From contig NZ_CP009747.1 in assembly GCF_000800255.1 (NCBI RefSeq), positions 434,001-498,000 on the forward strand: a DNA stretch of 64,000 nt, written 5' to 3'. The notes beneath the pieces are model-generated. The model had not been told where the DNA came from and did no database searches. It worked only from the letters and a program-made list of their open reading frames with translations. The stretch comes from Pseudomonas parafulva (GTDB lineage: Bacteria > Pseudomonadota > Gammaproteobacteria > Pseudomonadales > Pseudomonadaceae). This document shows, piece by piece, positions 29,239-38,955 of this stretch. Both the position numbers and the translations under genes were made by a program. How positions within the stretch are numbered: position 1 is the first letter of the stretch; each line of letters begins with the position of its first letter.

Positions 29239-30745
29239 CGGCCATGGCTCGGCGTTGCAGGCTGCGGCGGCGCCAGATACGCAACAGCGGCAGGCTCATC
29301 ATGCACAGGGTCAATGCCCACACGCCCAGGCTGATCGGGCTCGACCAGAGAATGCCCAGTTCACCGTTGGAGATCGACAGCGCCCGGCGCAGGTTCTGCT
29401 CCATCAAGCCGCCGAGGATGAAGCCCAACAGGATCGGCGACAGTGGGAAATCGAGCTTGCGCAGGATGTAGCCCATGATGCCGATGCCGACCATCAGGAA
29501 CAGGTCGAAGGTGGTGGCATGCACGGCGTACACGCCAATCGCGGTGATGATCGCGATCACCGGCACCAGCGCCCAGTTCGGCACGGCGAGGATACGGGTG
29601 AAGATGCGGATCATCGGGATGTTCAGGATCACCAGCATGATGTTGGCGATGAACAGCGAGGCAATCAGGCCCCAGACGATGTCCGGCTGCTGCTCGAACA
29701 GCATCGGACCTGGCGTGATGTTGTACAGGGTCAGCGCTCCGATCATCACGGCAGTAGTGCCCGAGCCTGGCACGCCGAGGGTCAGCATGGGCACCAGCGC
29801 GCCGCAGCACGAGGCGCCGATGGCGGTTTCGGGTGCGGCCAGGCCACGGGCGTCGCCTTTGCCGAAGTTGCCGCTGGTGCCAGCGATGCGTTTCTCGGTC
29901 ATGTAGGCCACGGCACTGGCCAGGGTCGCGCCCGCGCCGGGCAACACGCCCATGATGAAACCGAGCAGACCACAGCGAATGTTCACCACGAACACCGAGG
30001 CCGCTTCCTTCATGTTGAACAGCATGCGTCCGGTGGCCTTGACCGCTTCGTGGCCATGGTGGGTCTTTTCCAGCAGCAGAAGAATTTCGCTGATGGAGAA
30101 CAGGCCCAGCACCAGCACCACGAACTGGATGCCATCGGCCAGGTGCACGCTGTCGCCGGTGAAGCGGTACACACCACTGTTGGCATCGATGCCGACCGCT
30201 GAGAGGAACAGGCCGATCAACGCGGCGATGAAGGTCTTCAACGGCTTGTCACCGGCCATCCCGCCCAGGCAGACGATGGCGAACACCATCAGCACGAAGT
30301 ACTCCGCCGGTCCGAAGGCGATCGCCCATTTCGCCAGCAGCGGTGCGAACAGCACCATGCCGCAGGTGGCGATTAGGGCGCCGATGAACGAACTCCAGGC
30401 CGACAGCGACAAGGCCACGCCGGCCAGGCCTTGGCGTGCCATGGGATAGCCGTCGAGGGTGGTCATCACGGTAGAGGCTTCGCCGGGGATGTTCAGCAGG
30501 ATCGAGCTGATCCGTCCACCGTATTCGCAGCCCAGGTATACCGCCGCCAGCAGGATCAGAGCCGATTCCGGCGGCAGACCGAGGGCGAAGGCGATGGGGA
30601 TCAGCAGGGCCACGCCGTTGATCGGGCCCAGGCCCGGCAGCAGGCCGACCACGGTACCGATCAGCGTGCCGCACAAGGCCGTGACCAGATTGTACGGGCT
30701 CAGCGCGACGCCGAAGCCCTGGCCCAGGTAGCTCAAAGTATCCAT
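29231..30745 (-). CDS. tctA: Tricarboxylate transporter large membrane subunit TctA
   Basis: A 504-residue membrane protein with about 12 transmembrane segments, the large subunit of tripartite tricarboxylate transporters. Family stretches are GLLPGLGPINGVALLIPIAF and GVPGSGTTAVMIGAL, and YGGRISSILLNIPGE. It moves citrate or a related acid with sodium or protons after delivery by TctC. It lies 3 bases after tctB on the same strand. Confidence 0.94.
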   Translation of the reverse strand: MDTLSYLGQGFGVALSPYNLVTALCGTLIGTVVGLLPGLGPINGVALLIPIAFALGLPPESALILLAAVYLGCEYGGRISSILLNIPGEASTVMTTLDGYPMARQGLAGVALSLSAWSSFIGALIATCGMVLFAPLLAKWAIAFGPAEYFVLMVFAIVCLGGMAGDKPLKTFIAALIGLFLSAVGIDANSGVYRFTGDSVHLADGIQFVVLVLGLFSISEILLLLEKTHHGHEAVKATGRMLFNMKEAASVFVVNIRCGLLGFIMGVLPGAGATLASAVAYMTEKRIAGTSGNFGKGDARGLAAPETAIGASCCGALVPMLTLGVPGSGTTAVMIGALTLYNITPGPMLFEQQPDIVWGLIASLFIANIMLVILNIPMIRIFTRILAVPNWALVPVIAIITAIGVYAVHATTFDLFLMVGIGIMGYILRKLDFPLSPILLGFILGGLMEQNLRRALSISNGELGILWSSPISLGVWALTLCMMSLPLLRIWRRRSLQRRAMADA

Positions 30746-30748
30746 GTG

Positions 30749-31207
30749 TCAGTTCTCCAGTACGCTCAGCAGACCCAGGGGCAGGGGCACGTCCATCATC
30801 CGGTCGAACAGCCAGTACAGCAGCAGGCTCATGGCGACCACCACCACGGCGCTGTGCAGCCAACTGCCACCGTACAGGCGCGCCATGGGCACGCCGACGA
30901 GCACGGCGCTGAGGATGAAGCCGAGCGATTCGAAGGTTGCGGCGAACAGGATCAGCAGGCCGATGCAGGCGACGATCTTGGTCAGGGTTTCGCGATCCAG
31001 GGCCGGTTCATCGTCCTTGCGCACGATGGGCGTGGGGCGGATGGCCAGGTACAACAGGCCAAGCCCCATCAGACCGAGCATCAGCAGCGGGTAGGCCCGT
31101 GGGCCGACAGGTTCGTAGGAGAAAGCGGCCTGGTAGGGCCAGGCCATCACGGCCAGGGCCGCGCAGACCGCGAGCATGGCCAGGGCGAAGAGGCGTTGCA
31201 GGATCAT
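30749..31207 (-). CDS. tctB: Tricarboxylate transporter small membrane subunit TctB
   Basis: A 152-residue protein with four predicted transmembrane segments (including LLMLGLMGLGLLYLAI and AVVVVAMSLLLYWLF), the small subunit of the tripartite tricarboxylate transporter. It is preceded by a strong hairpin separating it from tctC and followed at 3 bases by tctA. Confidence 0.88.
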   Translation of the reverse strand: MILQRLFALAMLAVCAALAVMAWPYQAAFSYEPVGPRAYPLLMLGLMGLGLLYLAIRPTPIVRKDDEPALDRETLTKIVACIGLLILFAATFESLGFILSAVLVGVPMARLYGGSWLHSAVVVVAMSLLLYWLFDRMMDVPLPLGLLSVLEN

Positions 31208-31232
31208 TGCTGAGTCCTCAGTGAACGCGGAG

Positions 31233-31268
31233 CCTGTGGCCGCAGCGAAGGATCGCCGCGGCCACAGG
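31233..31268 (-). terminator. Hairpin between tctC and tctB
   Basis: A perfect 11-bp stem (CCTGTGGCCGC at 31233-31243, complement at 31258-31268) with a 14-base loop lies between tctC and tctB. No T run follows on the minus strand, so it is better read as a partial terminator or 3'-end stabiliser that makes more TctC than TctBA. Confidence 0.6.
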
Positions 31269-31291
31269 AAGCGCTGAAAGGTCGTGGTGGC

Positions 31292-32272
31292 TTACTGGAT
31301 CAGGCCGAATTCCTTGGCCAGTGTCTTGTAGTCGGCCACTTGCTTCTTGACGTAGGCGTCCAGCTCTTCGCCGGTCATGGCGAAGGGGAACAGTTCGCGC
31401 TGGTCACGCAGCTTGGCGAAGTCTTCCGAGGCCAGCAGCTTGTCGAACGACGCTTTCCACCAGTCGTATTCTTCATCGGTCACCTTCGGCCCGAGGTAGA
31501 AGCCGCGCACCACCGGCCAGACGATGTCGTAGCCCTGTTCACGGGCGGTCGGAATGTCCTTCATCTCCGGCTCGTCCAGGCGGTTTTCCGAGAACACCGC
31601 GAGGATGCGCATGTTGCCGCTCTGGATGTGCGGCATGGAGTCGGAAATATCGGTGGAACCGACCTGGATATGGCCGCCGAGCAGGGCGGTGGCGATCTCG
31701 CCGCCGCCTTCCAGGGCCACGTAACGCAGGTCGCGCGGGTTGATGCCGGCAGCCTTGGCGATCAGCGCGGTCTGCATCCAGTCCTGGCTACCGACCGTGC
31801 CACCAGAGCCGATCACCACGCTGCCTGGGTCCTTCTTCAGTGCTTTGACCAGATCGTCCAGGGTCTTGTAGGGCGAATCGCTCTTGACCGCGATGGCGCC
31901 GTAGCTGGTGCCGACGGCAGCCAGCCATTTCACGGCGTTCTCGTCGAAGCGGCCGAACTTGCCCTGGGCCAGGTTCAACAACGAGCCACTGGACCAGGCC
32001 ACCAGGGTGCCGGCATCCGCCGGGCGCTGGGCGACCACGGCGTTGTAAGCCACTGCGCCGACGCCGCCGGGCATGTAGGTCACGCGCATGGGCTTGCTGA
32101 GGATCTTCTCCTGCACCAGAGCGCTCTGCGCCAGTTTGCAGGTCAGGTCGAAGCCGCCACCGGGCGAGGCCGGGGCGATGCATTCCGGGCGTTTGGGTTC
32201 GGCGGCCAGGGCGTTGCCCGCCAGCAGCAGGCAACCGGTGGCCAGGACGAGTCGGCGCAGTGAAGGGGTCAT
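31292..32272 (-). CDS. tctC: Tricarboxylate-binding periplasmic protein TctC
   Basis: A 326-residue periplasmic binding protein with a Sec signal peptide (RRLVLATGCLLLAGNALAAE). The family core is visible in ECIAPASPGGGFDLTCKLAQ and VTYMPGGVGAVAYN. It captures citrate or related acids and hands them to TctAB. It is first in the tctCBA-permease operon, divergent from tctDE. Confidence 0.93.
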   Translation of the reverse strand: MTPSLRRLVLATGCLLLAGNALAAEPKRPECIAPASPGGGFDLTCKLAQSALVQEKILSKPMRVTYMPGGVGAVAYNAVVAQRPADAGTLVAWSSGSLLNLAQGKFGRFDENAVKWLAAVGTSYGAIAVKSDSPYKTLDDLVKALKKDPGSVVIGSGGTVGSQDWMQTALIAKAAGINPRDLRYVALEGGGEIATALLGGHIQVGSTDISDSMPHIQSGNMRILAVFSENRLDEPEMKDIPTAREQGYDIVWPVVRGFYLGPKVTDEEYDWWKASFDKLLASEDFAKLRDQRELFPFAMTGEELDAYVKKQVADYKTLAKEFGLIQ

Positions 32273-32668
32273 GATAGGTCTCCGTGAACGTTGTTGTTAT
32301 GGGGTGTCACAGGGTCAGGCGTGTGCTGATCGGCAGGCGCACTTCATCGCCAACGGTCAGGTCGCGGTGCTTGCAGAGGAATGCTGAGGGCTGTGTTCGA
32401 GCGGGCGCGCGGGGCGAGCCTCGGGGTGCGACCGGACAGGAACCGGTTGGGATGCAGGGACGGCATCGTTGTCTGACTCCGTTTATTGTTCTTATTCGTT
32501 GCACCTTGCTGGTGCTTTATTGGGCGCGTGGAGCGACCTTGGGGCGATGCTAGGTAACGAACCTTTCGCCAACCTTTCAGCGTGAAAGGTTTGTGACCCA
32601 GGGGCTTCACAGGCTCGGCGACAGCGGTACACTCCGGGCCACTGTCCAATCCGAGCAGGAATAAACCG
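32273..32668. other. Divergent intergenic region between tctC and tctD
   Basis: 396 bases without a supported gene. It carries the AACCTTTC repeats (32560-32591) and presumably both promoters. In P. aeruginosa the citrate porin gene opdH lies between tctC and tctD; I see no porin gene here. A short minus-strand frame (40 codons, ATG at 32470) has a poor composition and is not called. Confidence 0.7.
32560..32591. promoter_or_regulatory. Candidate TctD operator: direct and inverted AACCTTTC repeats
   Basis: AACCTTTC occurs at 32560 and 32571, start-to-start 11 bases (one helical turn), as OmpR-family regulators often bind. The second copy also forms a perfect 9-bp inverted repeat with TGAAAGGTT at 32583-32591 across GCG. 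It lies about 78 bases before tctD. Confidence 0.55.
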
Positions 32669-33340
32669 ATGCGTGTGCTGCTGGTCGAAGATCACCTGCC
32701 GCTGGCCGACAGCGTGGCCCAGGCGCTCAAGAGTCACGGCCTGACCGTGGACGTGCTGCATGACGGCGTGGCGGCTGACCTGGCCCTGGCCAGCGAGGAT
32801 TACGCCGTGGCCGTACTCGATGTCGGCCTGCCGCGCCTGGACGGCTTCGAGGTGCTGGCGCGCCTGCGCGCCCGTGGCAAGACCCTGCCGGTGTTGATGC
32901 TGACCGCACGCAGCGATGTCAAGGATCGGGTCCATGGCTTGAACCTGGGGGCCGACGATTACCTGGCCAAGCCGTTCGAACTGACCGAGCTCGAAGCACG
33001 GGTCAAGGCCTTGCTGCGGCGCAGCGTGCTCGGCGGCGAGCGTCAGCAGCGTTGTGGGCCGCTGGTCTACGACCTCGACACTCGACGCTTTACCCTGGGT
33101 GACGACGCGCTGACCCTGACCTCTCGCGAGCAGAGCGTGCTCGAAGCGTTGATCGCTCGTCCCGGACGGGTGATGAGCAAGGAGCAACTGGCCGCCCAAG
33201 TGTTCGGTCTGGACGAGGAGGCCAGTCCCGACGCCATCGAGATCTATATCCACCGATTGCGCAAGAAACTCGACGGCCATTCGGTAGCCATCGTGACGTT
33301 CCGTGGGCTGGGCTACCTGCTCGAGCACCGCGATGCGTGA
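32669..33340 (+). CDS. tctD: TctD, OmpR-family response regulator
   Basis: A 223-residue regulator: receiver domain (acceptor in VAVLDVGLPRLDG, conserved lysine in YLAKPFE) and C-terminal winged helix (about 130-220, RVMSKEQLAAQVFG and FRGLGYLLE). With the kinase TctE it activates tricarboxylate uptake in related bacteria. It is divergent from tctC, and its last 8 bases overlap the kinase gene. Confidence 0.93.
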   Translation: MRVLLVEDHLPLADSVAQALKSHGLTVDVLHDGVAADLALASEDYAVAVLDVGLPRLDGFEVLARLRARGKTLPVLMLTARSDVKDRVHGLNLGADDYLAKPFELTELEARVKALLRRSVLGGERQQRCGPLVYDLDTRRFTLGDDALTLTSREQSVLEALIARPGRVMSKEQLAAQVFGLDEEASPDAIEIYIHRLRKKLDGHSVAIVTFRGLGYLLEHRDA

Positions 33341-34712
33341 CGCCGGCAGCTTGCGTGGGCGCTTGCTGGGCAACCTTGCGCTGCTGCTGGTGGTGTTGAT
33401 GCTGGCCAGTGGTCTGAGCGCCTACTGGAATGGCCGCGAAGCGGCCGACACGGCCTATGACCGTACCTTGCTGGCGTCGGCGCGGACCATCGCTGCCGGG
33501 CTTTCGCAGCGCGACGGCACGCTCAGCGCCGACGTACCCTACGTGGCACTGGACACCTTCGCCTACGACAGTGCCGGACGCATTTACTATCAGGTCCTGG
33601 ACATCGACCAGAAGCTGATCTCCGGCTATGAAAAGCTGCCGCCGCCGCCGCCGGGTACGCCGCGCACCGACGATTACCCGGCGCTGGCCCGCTTCTACAA
33701 CGCCACTTATCTGGGCCAGGACGTGCGCGTGGTCAGCCTGCTCAAGGCCGTCAGCGAGCCGAACATGAACGGTATGGCCGAGATTCGCGTGGCCGAGACC
33801 GAGGAGGCGCGGGTCAGCATGGCGCGCAGCCTGATGGCCGATACCCTGCTGCGTCTGGGCATGCTGGCGCTGGGTGCGCTGGTGCTGGTGTGGTTCGCGG
33901 TCAGTGCCGCCTTGCGCCCGTTGGAGCGGTTGCGCACGGCGGTGGAGGAGCGTCAGCCCGACGATTTGCGTGCCCTGCCGGTGGTGCAGGTGCAGCATGA
34001 GCTGATGCCGCTGGTGGGCGCCTTGAATCATTTCACCGAGCGCTTGCGCGGTCAGTTCCAGCGCCAGGCGCAATTCATCGCCGACGCTGCCCACGAGTTA
34101 CGCACGCCCTTGGCGGCGCTCAAGGCGCGTGTCGAATTGGGGTTGCGCTCGCGAGAGCCGCAGCAGTGGCACCAGACGCTGGAGGCGGCGGCGCAGGGCA
34201 CCGATCGCCTGACCCACCTGGCCAATCAGTTGCTGTCGCTGGCGCGGGTGGAAAACGGTGCTCGGGCCATTGCCGAGGGGGGCGCTCAGCGCCTGGATCT
34301 CAGTCAGTTGGCGCGCGAACTGGGCATGGCCATGGCGCCGCTGGCCCATGCACACGGGGTCGCTCTGGCGTTGGAAGCCGAAGCGCCGGTGTGGCTCAAG
34401 GGTGAACCGACCTTGCTCAACGAACTGCTGAGCAATCTGGTGGACAATGCCCTGGCCCACACACCCTCCGGCGGCAATGTGATCTTGCGGGTACTGGCGC
34501 CTGCGGTGCTGGAGGTGGAGGACGATGGTCCGGGTATCCCTGAGGATGACCGCGAGCGGGTGTTCGAGCGCTTCTATCGGCGCAGCGCGCAGGGCAGTGG
34601 GTTGGGGCTGGCCATTGTCGGCGAGATTTGCCGGGCGCACCTGGCGCAGATCAGCCTGCATGATGGCGGCAACGGCGGTCTTAAAGTGCGGGTGAGCTTC
34701 ATCGCCGACTGA
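33333..34712 (+). CDS. tctE: TctE, sensor histidine kinase
   Basis: A 459-residue kinase with two transmembrane segments (about 12-30 and 165-190) around a periplasmic sensor region of about 135 residues. The H box is AAHELRTPLAALK, the N box LVDNALAHTPSGG, and the G boxes VEDDGPGIPEDD and GSGLGLAIV. ATG 33333 overlaps the tctD stop; longer upstream starts are spurious. It should sense external citrate or a related acid. Confidence 0.93.
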   Translation: MRDAGSLRGRLLGNLALLLVVLMLASGLSAYWNGREAADTAYDRTLLASARTIAAGLSQRDGTLSADVPYVALDTFAYDSAGRIYYQVLDIDQKLISGYEKLPPPPPGTPRTDDYPALARFYNATYLGQDVRVVSLLKAVSEPNMNGMAEIRVAETEEARVSMARSLMADTLLRLGMLALGALVLVWFAVSAALRPLERLRTAVEERQPDDLRALPVVQVQHELMPLVGALNHFTERLRGQFQRQAQFIADAAHELRTPLAALKARVELGLRSREPQQWHQTLEAAAQGTDRLTHLANQLLSLARVENGARAIAEGGAQRLDLSQLARELGMAMAPLAHAHGVALALEAEAPVWLKGEPTLLNELLSNLVDNALAHTPSGGNVILRVLAPAVLEVEDDGPGIPEDDRERVFERFYRRSAQGSGLGLAIVGEICRAHLAQISLHDGGNGGLKVRVSFIAD

Positions 34713-34729
34713 AAAGGGCGGCTGGGCGC

Positions 34730-35536
34730 TTAGCGCAGCATGTCACGGGCGTCGAGCAGCTCGCTCAGGTCCAGGTCCTTGCCTTCAGGCAAGCGCAGGT
34801 GACGGTAGGCGGCCAGCGCTTGCGGTGCCTGGTCCTGCTCGCGCAGGCACAGGGCGCGGGCGATCTGCACGATACCGATGTAGTCGATCTTGTCGCTCTG
34901 ACGCGCCAGGTCCTGGACCTGGCTGGGCAGGCGCACCAGTTGCTCGGGAAAGTCCCAGGCGCTGAGAATCTTGTCGCCCAGCACGGGCTGGATCTGCTCG
35001 ATGACGAACCGCAGGCACACCGGGTCGGACAGCAGTTCGTTGTGCTCTTGGGCATAGATCAGCACGGGCAGGGCGCCGATCTGGTGCACCAGGCCGCCGA
35101 GTGCGGCCTGATCCGGCTTGAGATGGGTGTGACGGCGGCAGATCTCGTAACTCACCCCGGCCACTTCCAGGCTGGTCTCCCAGATAGTGCGCAGGGTTTG
35201 CTCCACGGCAGGCGCGCGCGCGTGGAAGATCTGCTCGATCACCAGGCCGATGGCCAGGTTGCAGCTGTAGTTGACGCCCAGGCGGGTGATTGCGGTATGC
35301 AGGTCGGTGACCTCGACCAGCGCCCGTAGCAGCGGGCTGTTGACTACCTTGATCAGGCGCGCCGATAGCGCAGCGTCGCGTCCGATCACGCGGCTCAGGG
35401 CGGCCACGCTGATCTCGCTGTCTTCAGCCGCTTCACGGATGCTCAGGGCCACTTCAGGCAGTGTGGGCAGCACCAGGTCGTCGTTCTCGATGGCCGCCAG
35501 TAATTGCGCTTGAACCATCTTGGCCAGCTTGTTCAT
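34730..35536 (-). CDS. HDOD domain protein
   Basis: A 268-residue protein filled by an HDOD domain (VLPTLPEVALSIREAAED, then GRDAALSARLIKVVNSP). HDOD proteins resemble HD phosphohydrolases without the catalytic HD pair and act in signalling, often beside chemotaxis or c-di-GMP components. ATG 35536 (MNKLAKMVQ) is preferred; ATG 35542 two codons upstream is possible. The function is not predictable. The ygfZ gene lies just upstream in the same orientation. Confidence 0.86.
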   Translation of the reverse strand: MNKLAKMVQAQLLAAIENDDLVLPTLPEVALSIREAAEDSEISVAALSRVIGRDAALSARLIKVVNSPLLRALVEVTDLHTAITRLGVNYSCNLAIGLVIEQIFHARAPAVEQTLRTIWETSLEVAGVSYEICRRHTHLKPDQAALGGLVHQIGALPVLIYAQEHNELLSDPVCLRFVIEQIQPVLGDKILSAWDFPEQLVRLPSQVQDLARQSDKIDYIGIVQIARALCLREQDQAPQALAAYRHLRLPEGKDLDLSELLDARDMLR

Positions 35537-35590
35537 GAACATCTCTACCGCAGTGGTGGGGCTGCCCCGCACGGCGGCGGGGCCGGCTGG

Positions 35591-36532
35591 TCAGCGCTGA
35601 ATTTCCCGGTCGCGGTCCAGTTCGTAAGGCAGGCCCAGCACCCTCAGGCGCGGGCCTTCGAGACTGCCCAGGTGCAGGTTGTCGTCCGCCACTGCTTCGG
35701 CAGTAAGCACCGCCAGCAGTTCCACGCCATGTTCGGCAGGTGCGGCGATCACCACTTCGCCGACGGATGAACCATGGGTAGGGGAGAAGATTTCGCTGCC
35801 AGGAACAGGGGCCTGTTCCTCGTCCAGGGCTAGCCGATACTGGCGGCGTTTGAGCTTGCCCAGGTACTGCATGCGCGCGACGATTTCCTGGCCGGTGTAG
35901 CAGCCTTTTTTGAAGCTCACGCCATCGACGGCTTGCAAGTTGATCATCTGCGGGATGAACAGCTCACGGGTTTGCTCCATCACCTGGCCGATGCCCGCAC
36001 GGATCTGGCCGAGCAGCCAGGCCGCCAGCGGCGCTTCGGGCACGACCTCGGCGAGCGTCGCGCTCACCTGGGCGGCGCGCTCGGCGGGCACCCAGAGTTC
36101 TGCGCGTCCTGGCGAGACGGCAATGACCATCAATCCCTCGTTGCGCAGGGTGGTGCCGGCGCCCTGAGGCTCCTCCAGCCCCAGAGCCTGCAGCGCAGCG
36201 CCCGCGTGCTGCAGCCCGAAGCGGGCCCAGGCGTCGCTTTCGTCGGTCAGCTTGGCCTTGGAGAACACCGCGTATTTCTTCAGGTCTGCCAATTGCGGCT
36301 CGAGCAGTTCGCGGGTCATGGCCAGCAGGAAACCGTCGCCTTCGGGCAGGATGCGGAAACTCGATTGCATGCGGCCTTTGACCATGCACCGAGCACCCAG
36401 GCTGGCATGCTCAAGGCTGAGATAGTCGAGATTGCAGGTCAGTTGGCCTTGCAGGAACTTACCGGCGTCGGAGCCGCGTACGGCGAGAATGCCCTCGTGG
36501 GACAGGGGGCAGAAAAAAGCGGAGTCGGCCAT
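35591..36532 (-). CDS. ygfZ: YgfZ/GcvT-domain folate-dependent Fe-S assembly protein
   Basis: A 313-residue protein with the YgfZ signature KGCYTGQEIVAR. YgfZ uses tetrahydrofolate to help build or repair certain Fe-S enzymes. It is divergent from sdhE, and nadB is nearby; all three deal with flavin or Fe-S enzyme maturation or with flavin-dependent metabolism. The neighbourhood is conserved across Pseudomonas. Confidence 0.9.
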   Translation of the reverse strand: MADSAFFCPLSHEGILAVRGSDAGKFLQGQLTCNLDYLSLEHASLGARCMVKGRMQSSFRILPEGDGFLLAMTRELLEPQLADLKKYAVFSKAKLTDESDAWARFGLQHAGAALQALGLEEPQGAGTTLRNEGLMVIAVSPGRAELWVPAERAAQVSATLAEVVPEAPLAAWLLGQIRAGIGQVMEQTRELFIPQMINLQAVDGVSFKKGCYTGQEIVARMQYLGKLKRRQYRLALDEEQAPVPGSEIFSPTHGSSVGEVVIAAPAEHGVELLAVLTAEAVADDNLHLGSLEGPRLRVLGLPYELDRDREIQR

Positions 36533-36667
36533 GGGTCATCGCGGTCGCTAGAAAGACTGGCGGCCATCATAGAACGGCAGTAACAAAATAGGTAGGTGAG
36601 CAGACCAATGCCCCGTGCTGCTGCGGTTGCGGCGCGCTATACTGCGCGACCATTCGAGGAGGGCCCC

Positions 36668-36922
36668 ATGGTCGAACAAACTGAACTCAATCGGCTTTTC
36701 TGGCATAGCCGGCGTGGCATGCTGGAGCTGGATGTACTGCTCGTTCCCTTCACTCAAGAGGTCTACCCGAGCCTGAGCGAAGCGGATCGCGAACTGTATC
36801 GCCGCCTGTTGACCTGCGAAGACCAGGACATGTTCGGTTGGTTCATGGAGCGCACCGAGTCGGAAGATGCGGAGCTGCAGCGCATGGTTCGCATCATTCT
36901 GGACCGTGTCCAGCCCAAGTGA
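36668..36922 (+). CDS. sdhE: SdhE, FAD assembly factor
   Basis: An 84-residue protein of the SdhE/YgfY family with the key motif SRRGMLELD. It promotes covalent FAD attachment to succinate dehydrogenase and fumarate reductase flavoproteins. GAGGAGG lies just upstream of ATG 36668, and TATACT near 36638 could be its promoter. Its end overlaps the YgfX-like gene by 17 bases. Confidence 0.93.
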   Translation: MVEQTELNRLFWHSRRGMLELDVLLVPFTQEVYPSLSEADRELYRRLLTCEDQDMFGWFMERTESEDAELQRMVRIILDRVQPK

Positions 36923-37364
36923 GCGGTTCGAGTGCCGTTGGCAAGGCTCGCGCCTGCTGCTGACGGCCTATCTTGCAGCCCAGGGGCTCGTGTTCCTCAC
37001 CTTGTGGTGGAGTGCACTGCCCTGGTGGTTGTCCATCAGCCTGCACTCCCTCTGCATGGCTCACGCCTACTGGACGATCCCTCGGCGTATCCTGTTGACC
37101 CATCCCGATGCCATGAGCGGCCTGCGTCGCGACGCGAGCGGCTGGCAGTTGTTCAGCCGTGCCCATGGCTGGCAGCGGGTCGAGTTGCGCCGCGACAGCC
37201 TGGCGCTGCCTGCGGTGATCGTCCTGCGCTTCGTTCGTCAGGGCCGCCGCCTGAGCGAAAGCCAATGCATTCCTTTCGATGCGCTGCCCGGCGACGAGCA
37301 TCGCCGGCTGCGGGTGCGCCTGAAATTCAGTCGGCGGCGCTGGGCTCGGCTTAGCGCGGGCTGA
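36906..37364 (+). CDS. YgfX/CptA-like membrane protein
   Basis: A 152-residue protein with two adjacent transmembrane segments ([19 protein letters not shown] and [19 protein letters not shown]) and a basic C-terminal domain. In Escherichia coli the sdhE partner gene ygfX (cptA) has this layout and was described as an inhibitor of cytoskeletal proteins. GTG 36906 ([12 protein letters not shown]) is the best start; overlap with sdhE is 17 bases. The 3' end overlaps nadB, on the opposite strand, by 14 bases. Confidence 0.75.
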   Translation: MSSPSERFECRWQGSRLLLTAYLAAQGLVFLTLWWSALPWWLSISLHSLCMAHAYWTIPRRILLTHPDAMSGLRRDASGWQLFSRAHGWQRVELRRDSLALPAVIVLRFVRQGRRLSESQCIPFDALPGDEHRRLRVRLKFSRRRWARLSAG

Positions 37365-38955
37365 GCACGGTGTCCTTGGCGGTTTCCAGCAGTGCGGGGT
37401 AGTCGAGTGTGTAATGCAGGCCGCGACTTTCCTTGCGCTGCATGGCGCAGCGGATCATCAGTTCGGCCACCTGCGCCAGGTTGCGCAACTCGATCAGGTC
37501 ACGGCTGACCTTGTAATTGCTGTAGAACTCATCGATCTCATCGAGCAGCAGCCGCACGCGGTGTTCAGCGCGTTGCAGGCGCTTGCTGGTACGCACGATC
37601 CCCACGTAGTCCCACATGAAGCGTCGCAGCTCGTCCCAGTTGTGCGCGATGATCACGTCCTCGTCCGAGTCGGTGACCTGGCTGGCATCCCAGCAGGGCA
37701 GGGCGGTGGGGGACGGCACCTGCTCCAGGTGAGCCTGGATGTGCGCAGCCGCTGCGCGGCCATAGACGAAACATTCGAGCAGCGAGTTGCTGGCCATGCG
37801 GTTGGCGCCGTGCAGCCCGGTGAAGCTGGTTTCGCCGATGGCATACAGGCCCGGGACGTCGGTGCGACCGCGCTCGTCGACCACCACGCCGCCACAGGTG
37901 TAGTGGGCTGCGGGTACCACGGGTATGGGCTGGCGGGTGATGTCGATGCCGAAGGTCAGGCAGCGCTCGTAGACGGTGGGGAAGTGACTCTTGATGAAGT
38001 CGGCAGGTTTGTGGGTGATGTCCAGATACACGCAATCCACGCCCAGGCGTTTCATTTCATGGTCGATGGCGCGCGCGACGATGTCCCGTGGCGCCAGTTC
38101 TTCGCGGCGATCGAAGCGCGGCATGAAGCGCTCCCCGTTGGGCAGGCGCAACAGCGCGCCCTCACCGCGCAGAGCCTCGGTAATGAGGAAACTCTTGGCT
38201 TGGGGGTGATAGAGGCAGGTGGGATGAAACTGGTTGAACTCCAGGTTGGCCACCCGGCAACCGGCGCGCCAGGCCATGGCGATGCCATCGCCGCAGGCGC
38301 CATCGGGGTTGCTGGTGTAGAGGTAGACCTTGGCGGCGCCGCCGGTGGCCAGCACGGTGAAGCGTGCGCCGAAGGTGTCCACTTCGCCACTGTGGCGGTT
38401 CAGCACATAGGCACCCAGGCAACGGTCGCCGCTCAGGCCCAGGCGCCGCTCGGTGATCAGGTCGACGGCCACGCGTTGCTCAAGCAATTCGATGTTCGGA
38501 CGTTGCCGCGCCTGCGCCAGCAGCGTCGTGAAGATCGCCGCCCCGGTGGCGTCGGCGGCATGGATGATGCGGCGGTGGCTGTGTCCGCCTTCGCGGGTGA
38601 GATGGAACTCGAAACCGCCATCATCCACGCCGTGCTGCTCGTCACGGGTGAAGGGCACGCCCTGCTCGATGAGCCACTCGATGGCCTCGCGGCTGTGCTC
38701 CACAGTGAAGCGCACCGCGGCTTCGTGGCACAGGCCGCCGCCGGCGTCGAGGGTGTCTTCAACGTGAGACTGCACGGTATCGCTGTCATCGAGCACGGCG
38801 GCGACCCCGCCTTGTGCCCAGTAGGTCGAGCCGTTGGCCAGCTCGCCCTTGCTCAGCACGGCGATGCGCAGATGAGCCGGGAGGTTCAGTGCCAGGCTGA
38901 GACCGGCGGCGCCGCTGCCGATCACCAGGACATCATGTTGGAATTGTTGGCTCAT
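37351..38955 (-). CDS. nadB: L-aspartate oxidase
   Basis: A 534-residue flavoprotein that oxidises L-aspartate to iminoaspartate, the first step of NAD synthesis. The FAD-binding start is [15 protein letters not shown]; the catalytic region has [13 protein letters not shown], and the flavin loop [16 protein letters not shown]. It is homologous to succinate dehydrogenase SdhA, which fits its neighbour sdhE. It converges with the YgfX-like gene and is divergent from algU. Confidence 0.95.
   Translation of the reverse strand: MSQQFQHDVLVIGSGAAGLSLALNLPAHLRIAVLSKGELANGSTYWAQGGVAAVLDDSDTVQSHVEDTLDAGGGLCHEAAVRFTVEHSREAIEWLIEQGVPFTRDEQHGVDDGGFEFHLTREGGHSHRRIIHAADATGAAIFTTLLAQARQRPNIELLEQRVAVDLITERRLGLSGDRCLGAYVLNRHSGEVDTFGARFTVLATGGAAKVYLYTSNPDGACGDGIAMAWRAGCRVANLEFNQFHPTCLYHPQAKSFLITEALRGEGALLRLPNGERFMPRFDRREELAPRDIVARAIDHEMKRLGVDCVYLDITHKPADFIKSHFPTVYERCLTFGIDITRQPIPVVPAAHYTCGGVVVDERGRTDVPGLYAIGETSFTGLHGANRMASNSLLECFVYGRAAAAHIQAHLEQVPSPTALPCWDASQVTDSDEDVIIAHNWDELRRFMWDYVGIVRTSKRLQRAEHRVRLLLDEIDEFYSNYKVSRDLIELRNLAQVAELMIRCAMQRKESRGLHYTLDYPALLETAKDTVLSPR

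Noticed and set aside
32344..32470. Short minus-strand frame (40 codons) in the tctC-tctD gap
   Set aside because: Distant ribosome site, Arg/Pro-rich sequence and no conserved feature; most likely chance.
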